A stretch of 64,000 nt of DNA, taken from positions 1-64,000 of the forward strand of contig JAGAKX010000011.1 in the NCBI GenBank assembly GCA_017625435.1. The letters are read 5' to 3'. The position numbers and the translations under genes are program-made. Positions 42,344 through 51,187 of this stretch are shown piece after piece. The notes beneath the pieces were generated by a model, which saw only the letters and a program-made list of their open reading frames with translations, was not told where the DNA came from and made no database searches. How positions within the stretch are numbered: the stretch's first letter is position 1; each line of letters starts with the position of its first letter. This DNA comes from Clostridia bacterium. GTDB taxonomy: Bacteria > Bacillota > Clostridia > Oscillospirales > Acutalibacteraceae.

Positions 42344-43327
42344 ATGATGAGTATTAAAAAAATTTTTTCATTGGTATTTGTTTTTATGTTTATGTTTTCT
42401 GTGTTAACAGTTTCCGTAAATGCTGATGATAGTAAAAATATTATCTCTGATAAAGTAATAGAAATAAACGAATGGGATGCATATAATCGAATTGTCTCAA
42501 TGTCGGATGATGAGCTTTTAAATGAAGGCTTTACAGAACAGGAAATACTAAAAATCAGAAATTTCAATTATGAAGAAGAAATTCGAAAAAGAGCTGCGCT
42601 TGATGATGAAACCTTGCGATTGTATGGATATTCCAAAAATGAAATAATTGAGTTGAGACAAGCAGCAAAACTAAAAATAATTCCGGAAAATACAATTAAA
42701 TCAATATCTACTGCAACTATGTCAACGATATTAAGGTATATGGAGAGTTATAGTAAAGTTGAAAATGGCGCCAATATGTATTATTGCCGTTTTAGTTTTT
42801 CATGGTGTTGGAGTAGAATACCATTTTTTTGTATAGTAGATATGGTTGCTGTTGCATTTGGTTCTTCTACGAGTGATAAGTTTACATATTTTTCTGACAG
42901 TGACAATAAGGTGTATACTGCACTTACTCCGGTTGCTTCTTCTTCGACAACATACTATCAAACCGAATCTTGGCAGTATTCTACAAGCAAACCAAGTAGT
43001 ATTTCTGCTAAATTTGCTGTTGGTTTGTATGATTATGACAACAATTTGACACATTTTGCTTTTGACGGATATGGCACATTTCTGCTGACAAATCGTTCCA
43101 ATAATGCGCGATTGTATCTTGATGCATGTTATGGGCATACAACAATAAATATTGTGCCTACTTATTCGGTGAGCATAAGTGGTGTGTCTGTGGGCATAAA
43201 TTTTATAGTAGGAATGGATGAACAGCATTGTACTGGCCAATTTTATGAAAACTTTACAATCACAACTAATTATATTTATTACGGTACCGTATATGGGAAA
43301 AACAATACCGGAGGAACTGCTTCATAA
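42344..43327 (+). CDS. Secreted protein of unknown function
   Basis: 327 residues starting MMSIKKIFSLVFVFMFMFS, a clear signal peptide cleaved near VNADDS. Two short helical repeats follow: MSDDELLNEGFTEQEILKIR and LDDETLRLYGYSKNEIIELR (about 44-105), of a type common in clostridial secreted proteins. The rest (about 125-320) is rich in Ser, Thr, Tyr and Phe and looks like a beta-sandwich, with Cys in YYCRFSFSWCW. GC content is visibly lower than in neighbours, suggesting transfer. No enzyme motif. It could be an antagonistic or adhesive factor; I cannot tell. Confidence 0.75.
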   Translation: MMSIKKIFSLVFVFMFMFSVLTVSVNADDSKNIISDKVIEINEWDAYNRIVSMSDDELLNEGFTEQEILKIRNFNYEEEIRKRAALDDETLRLYGYSKNEIIELRQAAKLKIIPENTIKSISTATMSTILRYMESYSKVENGANMYYCRFSFSWCWSRIPFFCIVDMVAVAFGSSTSDKFTYFSDSDNKVYTALTPVASSSTTYYQTESWQYSTSKPSSISAKFAVGLYDYDNNLTHFAFDGYGTFLLTNRSNNARLYLDACYGHTTINIVPTYSVSISGVSVGINFIVGMDEQHCTGQFYENFTITTNYIYYGTVYGKNNTGGTAS

Positions 43328-43348
43328 AAGCAGAGAAGGATAATCGAT

Positions 43349-43585
43349 ATGACTGCTGTACTTCTAATTGCCATTTTTTTATTTGCTTCGTGGATTGGCC
43401 TTGTTATTGCCGGCTCTCCGAATGATGCAGCTCAATTGTCTGCGGCAGCTGTATTGGGTTGTACTGTTGTTCTTGTTGTCACAGCTACAATGATACTGAA
43501 AAGACTTGATGTAATCATAAAAGACTTAAAGCTTTTAAAAGAAAAGGACAAAAAAGAAACAAAAACAAAGGGCGAACCAGAATAA
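43349..43585 (+). CDS. Small two-span membrane protein
   Basis: 78 residues. Two hydrophobic spans (AVLLIAIFLFASWIGLVIAG and LSAAAVLGCTVVLVVTATMI) are followed by a strongly charged tail (LLKEKDKKETKTKGEPE). It begins 21 bases after the secreted-protein stop; AAGGATAATCG is a modest ribosome site. Partnering with the secreted protein, for example as an immunity or export helper, is plausible from position only. Confidence 0.65.
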   Translation: MTAVLLIAIFLFASWIGLVIAGSPNDAAQLSAAAVLGCTVVLVVTATMILKRLDVIIKDLKLLKEKDKKETKTKGEPE

Positions 43586-43591
43586 ACAGAA

Positions 43592-43640
43592 AAGCAGGCA
43601 CAAAACTATTTTTATAAAATAGAGTTGTGTCTGCTTATTT
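43592..43640. terminator. Bidirectional terminator
   Basis: AGCAGGCACAA..CTATTTT/AAAATAG..TTGTGTCTGCT, flanked by T-rich sequence, between converging genes. Confidence 0.82.
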
Positions 43641-43646
43641 TATTTC

Positions 43647-44345
43647 TTATAAAGTTTTCAGAATTTCGGGGTTTTGATTAATGTTGATTTTCTTGAAATT
43701 GACGTTGACATCGTAGAAGTAGCAGTCGCCGTCCTCGTTGCCTGCCACGGTGTAATATACCCCGTCGTTTATACAAAAGCCTGCTCCGTTATCACAGGCG
43801 ATACCCGAAAGATTTTTGCCGATAATTGCCTTTTCAAATGTCTGCCAATGTTCACTCTGATAATGGGGACAGTTTATATATGGGATGATGTCAAGGCACT
43901 TTATAAAGGCAAATTCACCGCCCTCGAGACAGTCGTCATAGCCTTCCGTGAACCAGCACATAGCACCCGAGGATGTACCCGAAAGCACGGTACCTTTTTC
44001 GTAGGCTTGGAGAAGATATTTGTCAGTCTTGGTTGCAGTCCAGGTTTCCATTAAGAATTTAAGATTTCCGCCCTGCACGAAAATGCCGTCTGCGGACAGA
44101 ATTTTTTCCTTTATAAGCTCTTCTGTCACATCCTCGTGAGTGAGGAAAAGAATATCTGCGGTACAGCCGTATTTCATAAAGCAGAGCATTACATCGTCGT
44201 TTTCGTCCATATTGTCAAAGCTTGCCGTGGGAATAAAAAGAAAATGCGGATTTTTCTTTCCCGTTAGTGAAATAATATGCTCCGTTACGTTATCCATTTC
44301 ACCGTTGTCAAAGCGTCCGCCGCCGAGAGCGACAATTTTACCCAT
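43647..44345 (-). CDS. Peptidase S51 family protein (PepE/cyanophycinase-like)
   Basis: 232 residues. It opens GKIVALGGGRF; the nucleophile elbow is VLSGTSSGAMCWF (about 118-130), the S51 GxSAG-like motif with catalytic Ser. FVQGGNLKFLM precedes it. These serine peptidases cleave Asp-containing dipeptides or cyanophycin. The substrate is not predictable. It lies 12 bases downstream of the DUF554 gene, so the two share a transcript. Cytoplasmic. Confidence 0.87.
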   Translation of the reverse strand: MGKIVALGGGRFDNGEMDNVTEHIISLTGKKNPHFLFIPTASFDNMDENDDVMLCFMKYGCTADILFLTHEDVTEELIKEKILSADGIFVQGGNLKFLMETWTATKTDKYLLQAYEKGTVLSGTSSGAMCWFTEGYDDCLEGGEFAFIKCLDIIPYINCPHYQSEHWQTFEKAIIGKNLSGIACDNGAGFCINDGVYYTVAGNEDGDCYFYDVNVNFKKININQNPEILKTL

Positions 44346-44357
44346 TTTTTTACCACC

Positions 44358-45089
44358 TCATATATAAAAATCAATAAGAGAATAAATAATTGCTGCAATA
44401 AGAGAGGGGAGCATATTTCCCACTCTGAATTTTTTGCCGAAGCAGATGTTTATGCCTACACAGAATATAAGCACATTGCCCACAAGGGACATATCGGAAA
44501 TGACCGTGCCGACGCTGAAAAGAGGCTCGGCAAATTTTGAAAGAGCCGTAATGGTGCCCTGAAAAATACCGATGGGAATAAATGCAAATATGCATCCCTT
44601 TCCGAGGGTTGAGGTCATTACGATTACTATGAGAAAATCAAGGAGAGCCTTTGCAAAAAGCGTTGCAGGGTCACGGTTTATGCCGTCCTCAATTGCACCG
44701 ACAACCGCCATAGCTCCCACACAGATTATAAGGGAGGTGTTGACGAAGGCTCCCACAAAGCCCCCGTCTTCAGTAGCCCGAGCTTTGATTTTCAGCCATT
44801 CTCCGAATTTATCGAGTTTGTCTTCGATTTTTATAAGCTCACCGAGGAGAGTTCCGACGATAAGTGAAATTATCATCATAAGTGCTTTATCGGTCGAAAG
44901 TGTTCCCTGGGGTGTTATTTTCAGAAGTCCCGAAAGAGCCCCCGAAATTCCTATAAAAATAACAGCTACACCTGCAGTTTTCATAAGGGAGTCACGGATA
45001 TCGGACTTTATTTTCTTGCCGAAAACAAGTCCTGCGATTCCCCCGAGAATAACTGCAATTACATTGACAATAGTACCTATTCCGGGCAT
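44358..45089 (-). CDS. DUF554-family membrane protein
   Basis: 243 residues from the ATG at 45087-45089 (AAAGGAAGC upstream). A GTG at 45137 is excluded because it lies at or before the -10 box. At least six hydrophobic spans: TIVNVIAVILGGIAGLVFG at the start, AGVAVIFIGISGAL, ALMMIISLIVGTLLGE, and others to the end. The motif LGGIAGLVFGKKI is typical of the DUF554 (YdfK/YqgA) family of integral membrane proteins, whose transported substrate is unknown. Confidence 0.86.
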   Translation of the reverse strand: MPGIGTIVNVIAVILGGIAGLVFGKKIKSDIRDSLMKTAGVAVIFIGISGALSGLLKITPQGTLSTDKALMMIISLIVGTLLGELIKIEDKLDKFGEWLKIKARATEDGGFVGAFVNTSLIICVGAMAVVGAIEDGINRDPATLFAKALLDFLIVIVMTSTLGKGCIFAFIPIGIFQGTITALSKFAEPLFSVGTVISDMSLVGNVLIFCVGINICFGKKFRVGNMLPSLIAAIIYSLIDFYI

Positions 45090-45127
45090 AGTTTTTATTA
45101 CGCTTCCTTTTACATAGTTTATTAATG

Positions 45128-45156
45128 AATATATCACAAAATTTTTATTGAATCAA
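45128..45156 (-). promoter_or_regulatory. Promoter of the DUF554-S51 unit
   Basis: Minus strand TTGATT (45156-45151), 17-base spacer, TATATT (45133-45128), about 39 bases before the chosen ATG. Confidence 0.62.
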
Positions 45157-45181
45157 CACAAATAAATAAAAGATTACACAA

Positions 45182-45210
45182 TTGACTATATTTTTTATGT
45201 GTGTTATCAT
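45182..45210 (+). promoter_or_regulatory. Promoter of guaB
   Basis: TTGACT (45182-45187), 17-base spacer, TATCAT (45205-45210), 36 bases before the ATG. Confidence 0.72.
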
Positions 45211-45245
45211 ATAAGGAAAAGTAAGGATAAAAGGAGAGATTTTTT

Positions 45246-46751
45246 ATGGCTTTTTATTACAGCGAACCTTCACATACCTTCAGCGAATATCTTTTAGTGC
45301 CCGGCTATACAGATGAAAACTGTGTTCCCTCAAATGTTTCGCTTAAAACTCCTCTTGTGAAGTTCAAGAAGGGCGAAGAACCCGCAATTTCACTTAACAT
45401 TCCTATGATTTCCGCTATTATGCAGTCCGTATCCAACGATACACTTGCTATTGCACTTGCTAAAGAAGGCGGTATGTCCTTTATTTACGGTTCTCAGTCC
45501 ATTGAAGACGAAGCTGCAATGGTTGCCCGTGTAAAGAATTATAAGGCAGGCTTTGTTGTAAGTGCCTCCAACCTTACTCCCGAAAACACATTACAGGATG
45601 TTGTTGAGCTCAAAGAGCTTAACGGCTTCTCAACAGTTGCAATTACAGATGACGGTACTGCAAACGGCAAGCTTTTAGGTATTGTAACCTCCCGTGACTA
45701 CCGTGTCAGCCGTATGAGCCCTGACCTTAAGGTCAAGGAATTTATGACTCCCGTTGAGAATCTCATAACAGCTCCTGCTGAGACTACTCTTAAGGAAGCA
45801 AACGACATCATCTGGGACAATAAGCTTAATTCTCTTCCCATCGTTGACAAAAACGGCAATCTTATGTATTTCGTATTCCGTAAGGACTATGCACAGCATA
45901 AGAACAATCCCAACGAGCTTCTTGACAGCGATAAGAGATATATGGTAGGCGCAGGTATCAATACACGTGACTTTGCCGAGCGCGTTCCCGCACTTGTTGA
46001 AGCAGGTGCAGACGTGCTTTGTATCGACTCATCTGAGGGTTATTCCTGCTGGCAGGCTAATACAATCAAGTGGATCCGTGAAAAGTACGGTGACACCGTT
46101 AAGGTCGGCGCAGGTAACGTTGTTGACAGAGAAGGCTTCCTTTTCCTTGCAGAGGCAGGCGCAGACTTCATCAAGGTAGGTATCGGCGGCGGCTCAATCT
46201 GTATTACCCGTGAAACAAAGGGTATCGGCAGAGGTCAGGCTACAGCTATCATTGATGTTGTTAACGCAAGAAACGAATACTACGAAAAGACAGGTATTTA
46301 TATTCCCGTTTGCTCCGACGGCGGTATCGTTCACGACTATCACATCACACTCGCTCTCGCTATGGGTTCAGACTTCGTAATGCTCGGCAGATACTTTGCA
46401 CGCTTCGACGAAAGCCCCACAAACAAGCTTATGGTTAACGGTGCTTACGTTAAGGAATACTGGGGTGAAGGCTCCAACCGTGCACGCAACTGGCAGAGAT
46501 ATGACCTTGGCGGCAGCACAAAGCTCTCCTTCGAAGAGGGTGTTGACTCCTATGTAACCTATGCAGGTCCTCTTCACGATAATGTTGAAAAGAGCCTTTA
46601 CAAGGTTAAGTCCACAATGTGCAACTGCGGTGCTCTTTCAATCCCCGAATTACAGGAAAAAGCAAAGCTTACTCTTGTTTCTTCCGTAAGTATCGTAGAA
46701 GGCGGCTACCACGACGTCACTCTTCGCACAACTTCAAATTCAAGAAACTGA
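45246..46751 (+). CDS. guaB: Inosine-5'-monophosphate dehydrogenase
   Basis: 501 residues, ribosome site AAGGAGAG. The barrel starts with [18 protein letters not shown] and continues [15 protein letters not shown]. Two CBS repeats occupy about 110-225 ([32 protein letters not shown]). The catalytic loop is [14 protein letters not shown] (about 308-321) with the active Cys, then [10 protein letters not shown] and [13 protein letters not shown]. It oxidises IMP to XMP, the committed step to GTP. The unusual N-terminus ([20 protein letters not shown]) and the MLGRYFA block mark a clostridial subtype. Own promoter and terminator. Confidence 0.93.
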   Translation: MAFYYSEPSHTFSEYLLVPGYTDENCVPSNVSLKTPLVKFKKGEEPAISLNIPMISAIMQSVSNDTLAIALAKEGGMSFIYGSQSIEDEAAMVARVKNYKAGFVVSASNLTPENTLQDVVELKELNGFSTVAITDDGTANGKLLGIVTSRDYRVSRMSPDLKVKEFMTPVENLITAPAETTLKEANDIIWDNKLNSLPIVDKNGNLMYFVFRKDYAQHKNNPNELLDSDKRYMVGAGINTRDFAERVPALVEAGADVLCIDSSEGYSCWQANTIKWIREKYGDTVKVGAGNVVDREGFLFLAEAGADFIKVGIGGGSICITRETKGIGRGQATAIIDVVNARNEYYEKTGIYIPVCSDGGIVHDYHITLALAMGSDFVMLGRYFARFDESPTNKLMVNGAYVKEYWGEGSNRARNWQRYDLGGSTKLSFEEGVDSYVTYAGPLHDNVEKSLYKVKSTMCNCGALSIPELQEKAKLTLVSSVSIVEGGYHDVTLRTTSNSRN

Positions 46752-46760
46752 TAAATACAA

Positions 46761-46795
46761 AAAAGCGATGTGCATCAAACACATCGCTTTAAGTT
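46761..46795. terminator. Intrinsic terminator of guaB
   Basis: AAAGCGATGTG-CATCAAAC-CACATCGCTTT then AAGTTTTTAA; it also faces the end of the XRE gene. Confidence 0.78.
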
Positions 46796-46796
46796 T

Positions 46797-47024
46797 TTAA
46801 GGGGTATTGGTTCTTCCGAGAATATAGTCGGTTGTTGTATTATATAATTGGGCTAACCGTATCAGAATATCAGTGGGAATATCACGCAAGCCCCGTTCAT
46901 AACGGTTATATTGCGGTTGCTTCATTCCCAAATACTCAGCAACCTCTCTTTGTGACATATCGTGGTCCTCACGCAAGTCCCTCAATCTTGGATAATAATT
47001 ATCCACGCTGACACCATCTTTCAT
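46797..47024 (-). CDS. XRE-family helix-turn-helix regulator
   Basis: 75 residues from the ATG at 47022-47024. The Cro/CI domain is clear: LRDLREDHDMSQREVAEYLG, then MKQPQYNRYERGLRDIPTDI and LIRLAQLYNTTTDYILGR. No strong ribosome site precedes any start; a leaderless or weakly translated message is possible. Two palindromes in the divergent region (47026-47035 and 47077-47092) are candidate sites for it. It is divergent from a membrane protein, which it may control. Confidence 0.86.
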   Translation of the reverse strand: MKDGVSVDNYYPRLRDLREDHDMSQREVAEYLGMKQPQYNRYERGLRDIPTDILIRLAQLYNTTTDYILGRTNTP

Positions 47025-47025
47025 A

Positions 47026-47035
47026 ACCAATTGGT
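47026..47035. promoter_or_regulatory. Candidate operator 1
   Basis: ACCAATTGGT, perfect palindrome at the start codon of the XRE gene. It shares the AACC/GGTT arms with the palindrome at 47077. Confidence 0.4.
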
Positions 47036-47076
47036 ATTGACATCATATCACAACAGATGTATAATATTATTGTGTT

Positions 47077-47092
47077 ATAACCATTCGGTTAT
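47077..47092. promoter_or_regulatory. Candidate operator 2
   Basis: ATAACC-ATTC-GGTTAT, perfect six-base arms, in the divergent region of the XRE and membrane-protein genes. Confidence 0.42.
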
Positions 47093-47190
47093 TATAAATA
47101 CAGAAATATGTGAACAAAAATAAATCGACTATTATTTGTTATTTCGGTGTTTTATAACAATATATGGTTTTTATTAATTATCACAGTTTT

Positions 47191-47219
47191 TTGCTTTTCA
47201 ATATAAACTGTGGTATAAT
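47191..47219 (+). promoter_or_regulatory. Promoter of the membrane protein gene
   Basis: TTGCTT (47191-47196), 17-base spacer, TATAAT (47214-47219), 21 bases before the ATG. Confidence 0.68.
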
Positions 47220-47240
47220 AAAAACACGGAGGGATATATA

Positions 47241-48098
47241 ATGAAGCCTTTTTTAGGAATCAATCTTACTGATAATAAGAAAAATACAGAACCGAACGGA
47301 GAAGAATTCTTAGTTCTCCGAACATCTTCCGGGATGTCAAGAATTCTGGAGGAATCCGGTGAAACGGTGAGTAATGTTGTAGAACAATCAAAGCTGCCGC
47401 TTCCATTCAGATTTTTACAGGGTGCGTGCGGTGTAACCGGGGCAATTGCTGTTGCAAGCTTATTTAAGGCATTGGCAAGAAGTGACGGCCTGACAATTGA
47501 TGCTGCATATCAGAACGCGCCGTGGGTGTTCTGGCTTGCAGGCGGATGTGTCGTTGTGTGGCTGGTTCTCAAGCTTATAAGCAACAAAAAGGCAAGTACG
47601 GTTTTGCAAAAGGACGAAAGTACACAGGCTTTCTCTAAAATGGAGAGTGTTCTTAATACTGTTTATTCTGAATTGTCTGTTCCTGAAACCGCTAAATTTG
47701 TTGATGTGCTTTCTTTTTTCTATAAGGTTAAAGACGGAAACATTAAAGTTTGCGAGAAGTCATTGACGCAGTATTATAATTCCGAATATAAGATTTTTGC
47801 AGATTCCGAAAATCTTTATCTGGCAAATCCGGAAGGGAAGTATGCTTTTTCCAGGTCTGACATTCAGCGTATCCTTACTGTAAAAAAGCATATTCGCATT
47901 GCTTCTTGGAATAAAGAGGAACGTTTCAATAAAGGTGAGTATAAACAGTATAAGCTTACTTCGGATAATTACGGCAACATACATTGTAAATCATATTGTG
48001 TCTTGGAAATTAACAGAAACAATGAAATTTGGAATATATATTTTCCGTGTTATGAGTTGCCTGTTTTTGAGGAACTTACAGGCTTAAAAGCACAGTAA
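47241..48098 (+). CDS. Membrane protein of unknown function
   Basis: 285 residues. A soluble N-terminal stretch is followed by two hydrophobic spans (LQGACGVTGAIAVASLFKAL, about 66-85, and WVFWLAGGCVVVWLVLKLI, about 97-115) and a soluble domain of 165 residues. That domain is beta-rich (YKIFADSENLYLANPEGKY; NEIWNIYFPCYELPVFEEL) and may be pleckstrin-homology-like, though I cannot confirm it. Ribosome site ACGGAGGG. It is divergent from the XRE regulator. No known family recognised. Confidence 0.7.
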   Translation: MKPFLGINLTDNKKNTEPNGEEFLVLRTSSGMSRILEESGETVSNVVEQSKLPLPFRFLQGACGVTGAIAVASLFKALARSDGLTIDAAYQNAPWVFWLAGGCVVVWLVLKLISNKKASTVLQKDESTQAFSKMESVLNTVYSELSVPETAKFVDVLSFFYKVKDGNIKVCEKSLTQYYNSEYKIFADSENLYLANPEGKYAFSRSDIQRILTVKKHIRIASWNKEERFNKGEYKQYKLTSDNYGNIHCKSYCVLEINRNNEIWNIYFPCYELPVFEELTGLKAQ

Positions 48099-48101
48099 AT
48101 T

Positions 48102-48148
48102 AAAGGGACTGTATCGTAAATCACATTTGTGATTGATACAGTCCTTTT
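48102..48148. terminator. Bidirectional terminator
   Basis: AAAGGGACTGTATC pairs with GATACAGTCCTTTT, with an inner AATCACA/TGTGATT pair, between converging genes. Confidence 0.85.
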
Positions 48149-48151
48149 CTG

Positions 48152-48952
48152 TTACTTTAATTCAAGTGTTCTTTTGTAAGCAGAAGTTACGGCATTCATT
48201 GCGGCACTTCTGAAGCCGCCGTCCTCAAGTGCGTGGACACCTGCAATTGTTGTGCCTCCGGGAGAGCATACAGCATCCTTTAAGGCTCCCGGGTGATTTC
48301 CCGTTTTTAAGACCATATCGGCAGAGCCCGAAAGCATTTTTGCCGCATACATCATTGCCTTGTCTCTCGGCACTCCGCATTCAACGGCACCATCTGCCAG
48401 AGCTTCAATAAACATATAAGCGAACGCAGGACCGCAGCCCGAAACCGCACTTGCGGCATCAATTTTATTTTCGTCTATTCTGTCAAGAAGTCCTGCACCC
48501 GACATAGCATTTACGAAGAAATCAACCTGACTGTCCGATACTGCCGCATTATTGCAGTAAAGAATCACACCTTCACCGATGAGAGCAGGAGTGTTTGGCA
48601 TTATTCTTATAACGGGCATTTCTTTTCCCGAGAGTGTGCAGAGCTTTTCTATGGAAGTACCTGCCGCCATTGAAACGATAACGGGGTCACATTCATTGAA
48701 AAGGGGAGCGATGTCAGAGAATAATTCGGCTAACATCTGTGGCTTTACACCTATAAAAATATACTCACTTTCTTTAACAAGGGTGTCAAGTGACGTTACT
48801 GTTACATTTTCATATTTCTCCCCGAAGCATTTTGCCTTTTCTTCAAAAACATCATAAACAGCGAATTTTTCCGAAGGGTTACCGTTTGCGGCGGCTGTGA
48901 GCAAAGCACCGCCCATATTACCGGCACCGATAAAACCGAATTTGTAAGTCAT
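48152..48952 (-). CDS. proC: Pyrroline-5-carboxylate reductase
   Basis: 266 residues. NAD(P)-binding start KFGFIGAGNMGGALLTAA, VKPQMLAELF in the middle, PVIRIMPNTPALIGEGV and the C-terminal DAASAVSGCGPAFAYMFIEA and SPGGTTIAGVHALE. It reduces pyrroline-5-carboxylate to proline, the last step of the route. It starts 13 bases after proA on the same strand, third in a proB-proA-proC operon. Confidence 0.95.
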   Translation of the reverse strand: MTYKFGFIGAGNMGGALLTAAANGNPSEKFAVYDVFEEKAKCFGEKYENVTVTSLDTLVKESEYIFIGVKPQMLAELFSDIAPLFNECDPVIVSMAAGTSIEKLCTLSGKEMPVIRIMPNTPALIGEGVILYCNNAAVSDSQVDFFVNAMSGAGLLDRIDENKIDAASAVSGCGPAFAYMFIEALADGAVECGVPRDKAMMYAAKMLSGSADMVLKTGNHPGALKDAVCSPGGTTIAGVHALEDGGFRSAAMNAVTSAYKRTLELK

Positions 48953-48965
48953 TCTGTGTCACTCC

Positions 48966-50222
48966 TTATCTTATCTGTCCGTCACCGGAAATGATATATT
49001 TGTAGGTTGTAAGCTCTTTAAGGCCCATAGGACCTCTTGCGTGCAATTTCTGTGTGGAAATGCCGATTTCACAGCCGAGGCCGAACTCTCCGCCGTCTGT
49101 AAATCTTGTTGATGCGTTATGATAGACAGAGGAAGAATCAACAAGTGCCGTGAAAAGCTTTGCATTCTCTTCATTTCCCGTTACAATGCAGTCGGAATGC
49201 TTTGTGGAATGAGCCGAAATGTGGTCAATCGCCTCGCTGACGCTGTTTACAGCCTTTACGGCTAAAATGTAATCGAGGAATTCTGTGTCAAAATCCTTAT
49301 CTCCTGCAGTAGTACCGTCAATAATTTCACCACAGAAGCCGTCAAGACGAAGCTCTACGGGAGTAAGTCCCGAGGCTTTTCTTTTATCAACCAGTTTTTC
49401 TCTTAATTTCGGGAGAAATTCCTTTGCCACAGCCTTATTGACTAAAACTACCTCACAGGCATTGCAGACGGAAGGACGGCTTGTTTTTGCGTTGTTTACG
49501 ATATTAAGAGCCTTGTTAAGGTCTGCATATTCGTCAACATAAATATGGCATATACCCGTGCCCGTCTGAATGCAGGGAACCTTTGCATTTGCGACGCAGG
49601 CGGAAATAAGTCCGGCACCGCCGCGGGGAATAAGAAGGTCAACATATTCTACTGCGGTCATAAGCTCATTTGCAGAGTCACGGGAGGTATCCTGTATAAG
49701 GTTTATGAGATTTTCGGGAAGAGAGCATTTCTTAAGACCTTTTCTCATAGCCTCAAGTATTGCATTGGAGGAGCGGAATGCCTCCTTGCCGGAACGAAGG
49801 ACACTTACGTTTCCGCTTTTAAGTGAAAGTGCCGCCGCATCTGATGTGACATTGGGTCTTGACTCATAAATCATTGCAACAACACCCATAGGAACAGATG
49901 TTTTCTTTATAACAAGTCCGTTGGGGCGTGTCACGGTTTCGAGGACCTCGCCTACGGGGTCGGGGAGCTTTACAACATCGCGTATACCGTCTGCCATACC
50001 CTTGATTCTTTCAGATGTAAGAGTCAGTCTGTCTATCATTACGGGGCTTATTTTATCTTTTGAAGCCTCAATATCGAGAGCGTTTTCCTTTAATATTTCC
50101 TCTGTGTTTTCTTCGAGTGCATCTGCCATTGAAAGCAGAGCCTGATTTTTCTGCTCTGTGGTAAGAGTAAGCATTGTTTTTACCGCTTCTTTTGCCGAGC
50201 GCAGTATTTCGTTTGTTGTCAT
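48966..50222 (-). CDS. proA: Gamma-glutamyl phosphate reductase
   Basis: 418 residues. Aldehyde-dehydrogenase-like: [34 protein letters not shown], then the nucleophile region [15 protein letters not shown] (about 243-257) with the active Cys, and the end [15 protein letters not shown]. It reduces gamma-glutamyl phosphate to glutamate semialdehyde, which cyclises to the ProC substrate. Separated from proB by one base. Normal length. Confidence 0.95.
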   Translation of the reverse strand: MTTNEILRSAKEAVKTMLTLTTEQKNQALLSMADALEENTEEILKENALDIEASKDKISPVMIDRLTLTSERIKGMADGIRDVVKLPDPVGEVLETVTRPNGLVIKKTSVPMGVVAMIYESRPNVTSDAAALSLKSGNVSVLRSGKEAFRSSNAILEAMRKGLKKCSLPENLINLIQDTSRDSANELMTAVEYVDLLIPRGGAGLISACVANAKVPCIQTGTGICHIYVDEYADLNKALNIVNNAKTSRPSVCNACEVVLVNKAVAKEFLPKLREKLVDKRKASGLTPVELRLDGFCGEIIDGTTAGDKDFDTEFLDYILAVKAVNSVSEAIDHISAHSTKHSDCIVTGNEENAKLFTALVDSSSVYHNASTRFTDGGEFGLGCEIGISTQKLHARGPMGLKELTTYKYIISGDGQIR

Positions 50223-50223
50223 T

Positions 50224-50994
50224 TTATTTCACCCTTGCTATAAATCTTGTGCCGATGCTTTTTCCTTCGGCAATATCGTAAAGTATACGGGGATTCTGTC
50301 CGTTTGTGATTATCATATCCGTGCCGTTTGCGGTGCAGATTTCGGCAGCGTGAAGTTTTGTCCTCATTCCGCCCGTCCCGAGTGTGCTTCCTGCGTCACC
50401 GCCCAGCGCCATAATGTCAGCGGAAAGCTCTCTGATTTCAGGAATAAGAGATGCTGTGGAATCCTTGTGCGGGTCAGCTGTATAAAGCCCGTCAATGTCG
50501 CTCATAAGCACAAGTAAATCTGCATTAATGCTTTCTGCAACAAGGGCAGAAAGGGTATCGTTGTCGCCGACACTTATTTCATCTGTTGCAACCGTATCAT
50601 TTTCGTTTATAATGGGAAGAACATCGAGCTCAAGAAGTCTCATCATTGTGTTTGAAAAATTCTGATGTCTGTCCTCGTGACGGAAGTCCGAGCCTGTCAG
50701 AAGTATCTGCGCTACCGTATGATTATATTCTGAAAAAAGCTTGTCATAAGTATACATAAGCTCACATTGGCCTACTGCGGCTGCTGCCTGCTTTGTGGGA
50801 ATATCAGAGGGCTTACCCTTGAGGGAAAGCTTACCTGCTCCCATGCCTATTGCGCCCGAGGAAACCAGAATAACCTCGTGACCGCAGTTTTTAAGGTCGC
50901 TCATAACCTTTACAAGCTCTTCAACTCTTCTTATGTTAAGTCTGCCCGTTGAGTGTGCAAGGGTAGATGTGCCGATTTTTATAACGATTCTCAT
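50224..50994 (-). CDS. proB: Glutamate 5-kinase, short form without PUA domain
   Basis: 256 residues. Amino-acid-kinase fold: [54 protein letters not shown] in pieces, [14 protein letters not shown], and [13 protein letters not shown]. It phosphorylates glutamate to start proline synthesis and is usually feedback-inhibited by proline. The C-terminal PUA domain of the E. coli enzyme is absent, as in many Firmicutes. First gene of the operon, with its own promoter. Confidence 0.95.
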   Translation of the reverse strand: MRIVIKIGTSTLAHSTGRLNIRRVEELVKVMSDLKNCGHEVILVSSGAIGMGAGKLSLKGKPSDIPTKQAAAAVGQCELMYTYDKLFSEYNHTVAQILLTGSDFRHEDRHQNFSNTMMRLLELDVLPIINENDTVATDEISVGDNDTLSALVAESINADLLVLMSDIDGLYTADPHKDSTASLIPEIRELSADIMALGGDAGSTLGTGGMRTKLHAAEICTANGTDMIITNGQNPRILYDIAEGKSIGTRFIARVK

Positions 50995-51050
50995 ATTTTC
51001 TGCTCCGTGTCGTATTAGTGCTTTACTGTAGTAAATTGATATAATATCTT

Positions 51051-51079
51051 ATTATACCGATAATTTCACGGAAGGTCAA
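51051..51079 (-). promoter_or_regulatory. Promoter of proBAC
   Basis: Minus strand TTGACC (51079-51074), 17-base spacer, TATAAT (51056-51051), 56 bases before proB. Confidence 0.72.
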
Positions 51080-51110
51080 TAAAATAATTAAAAAATAACC
51101 CATAAAATAA

Positions 51111-51145
51111 AACGGATACCGCTCCGTGTCGGAGAGATATCCGTT
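51111..51145 (-). terminator. Intrinsic terminator of the wall hydrolase gene
   Basis: AACGGATA..CTCCG-TGT-CGGAG..TATCCGTT, T-rich on the minus-strand side. Confidence 0.75.
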
Positions 51146-51187
51146 AATTGTTTTTAATTTATCAAAAACGGGCTTATAAACGGTTTT

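Noticed and set aside
42800-43240. Leftward open frame of 146 codons
   Set aside because: Antisense to the secreted protein and without a ribosome site or recognisable domain.
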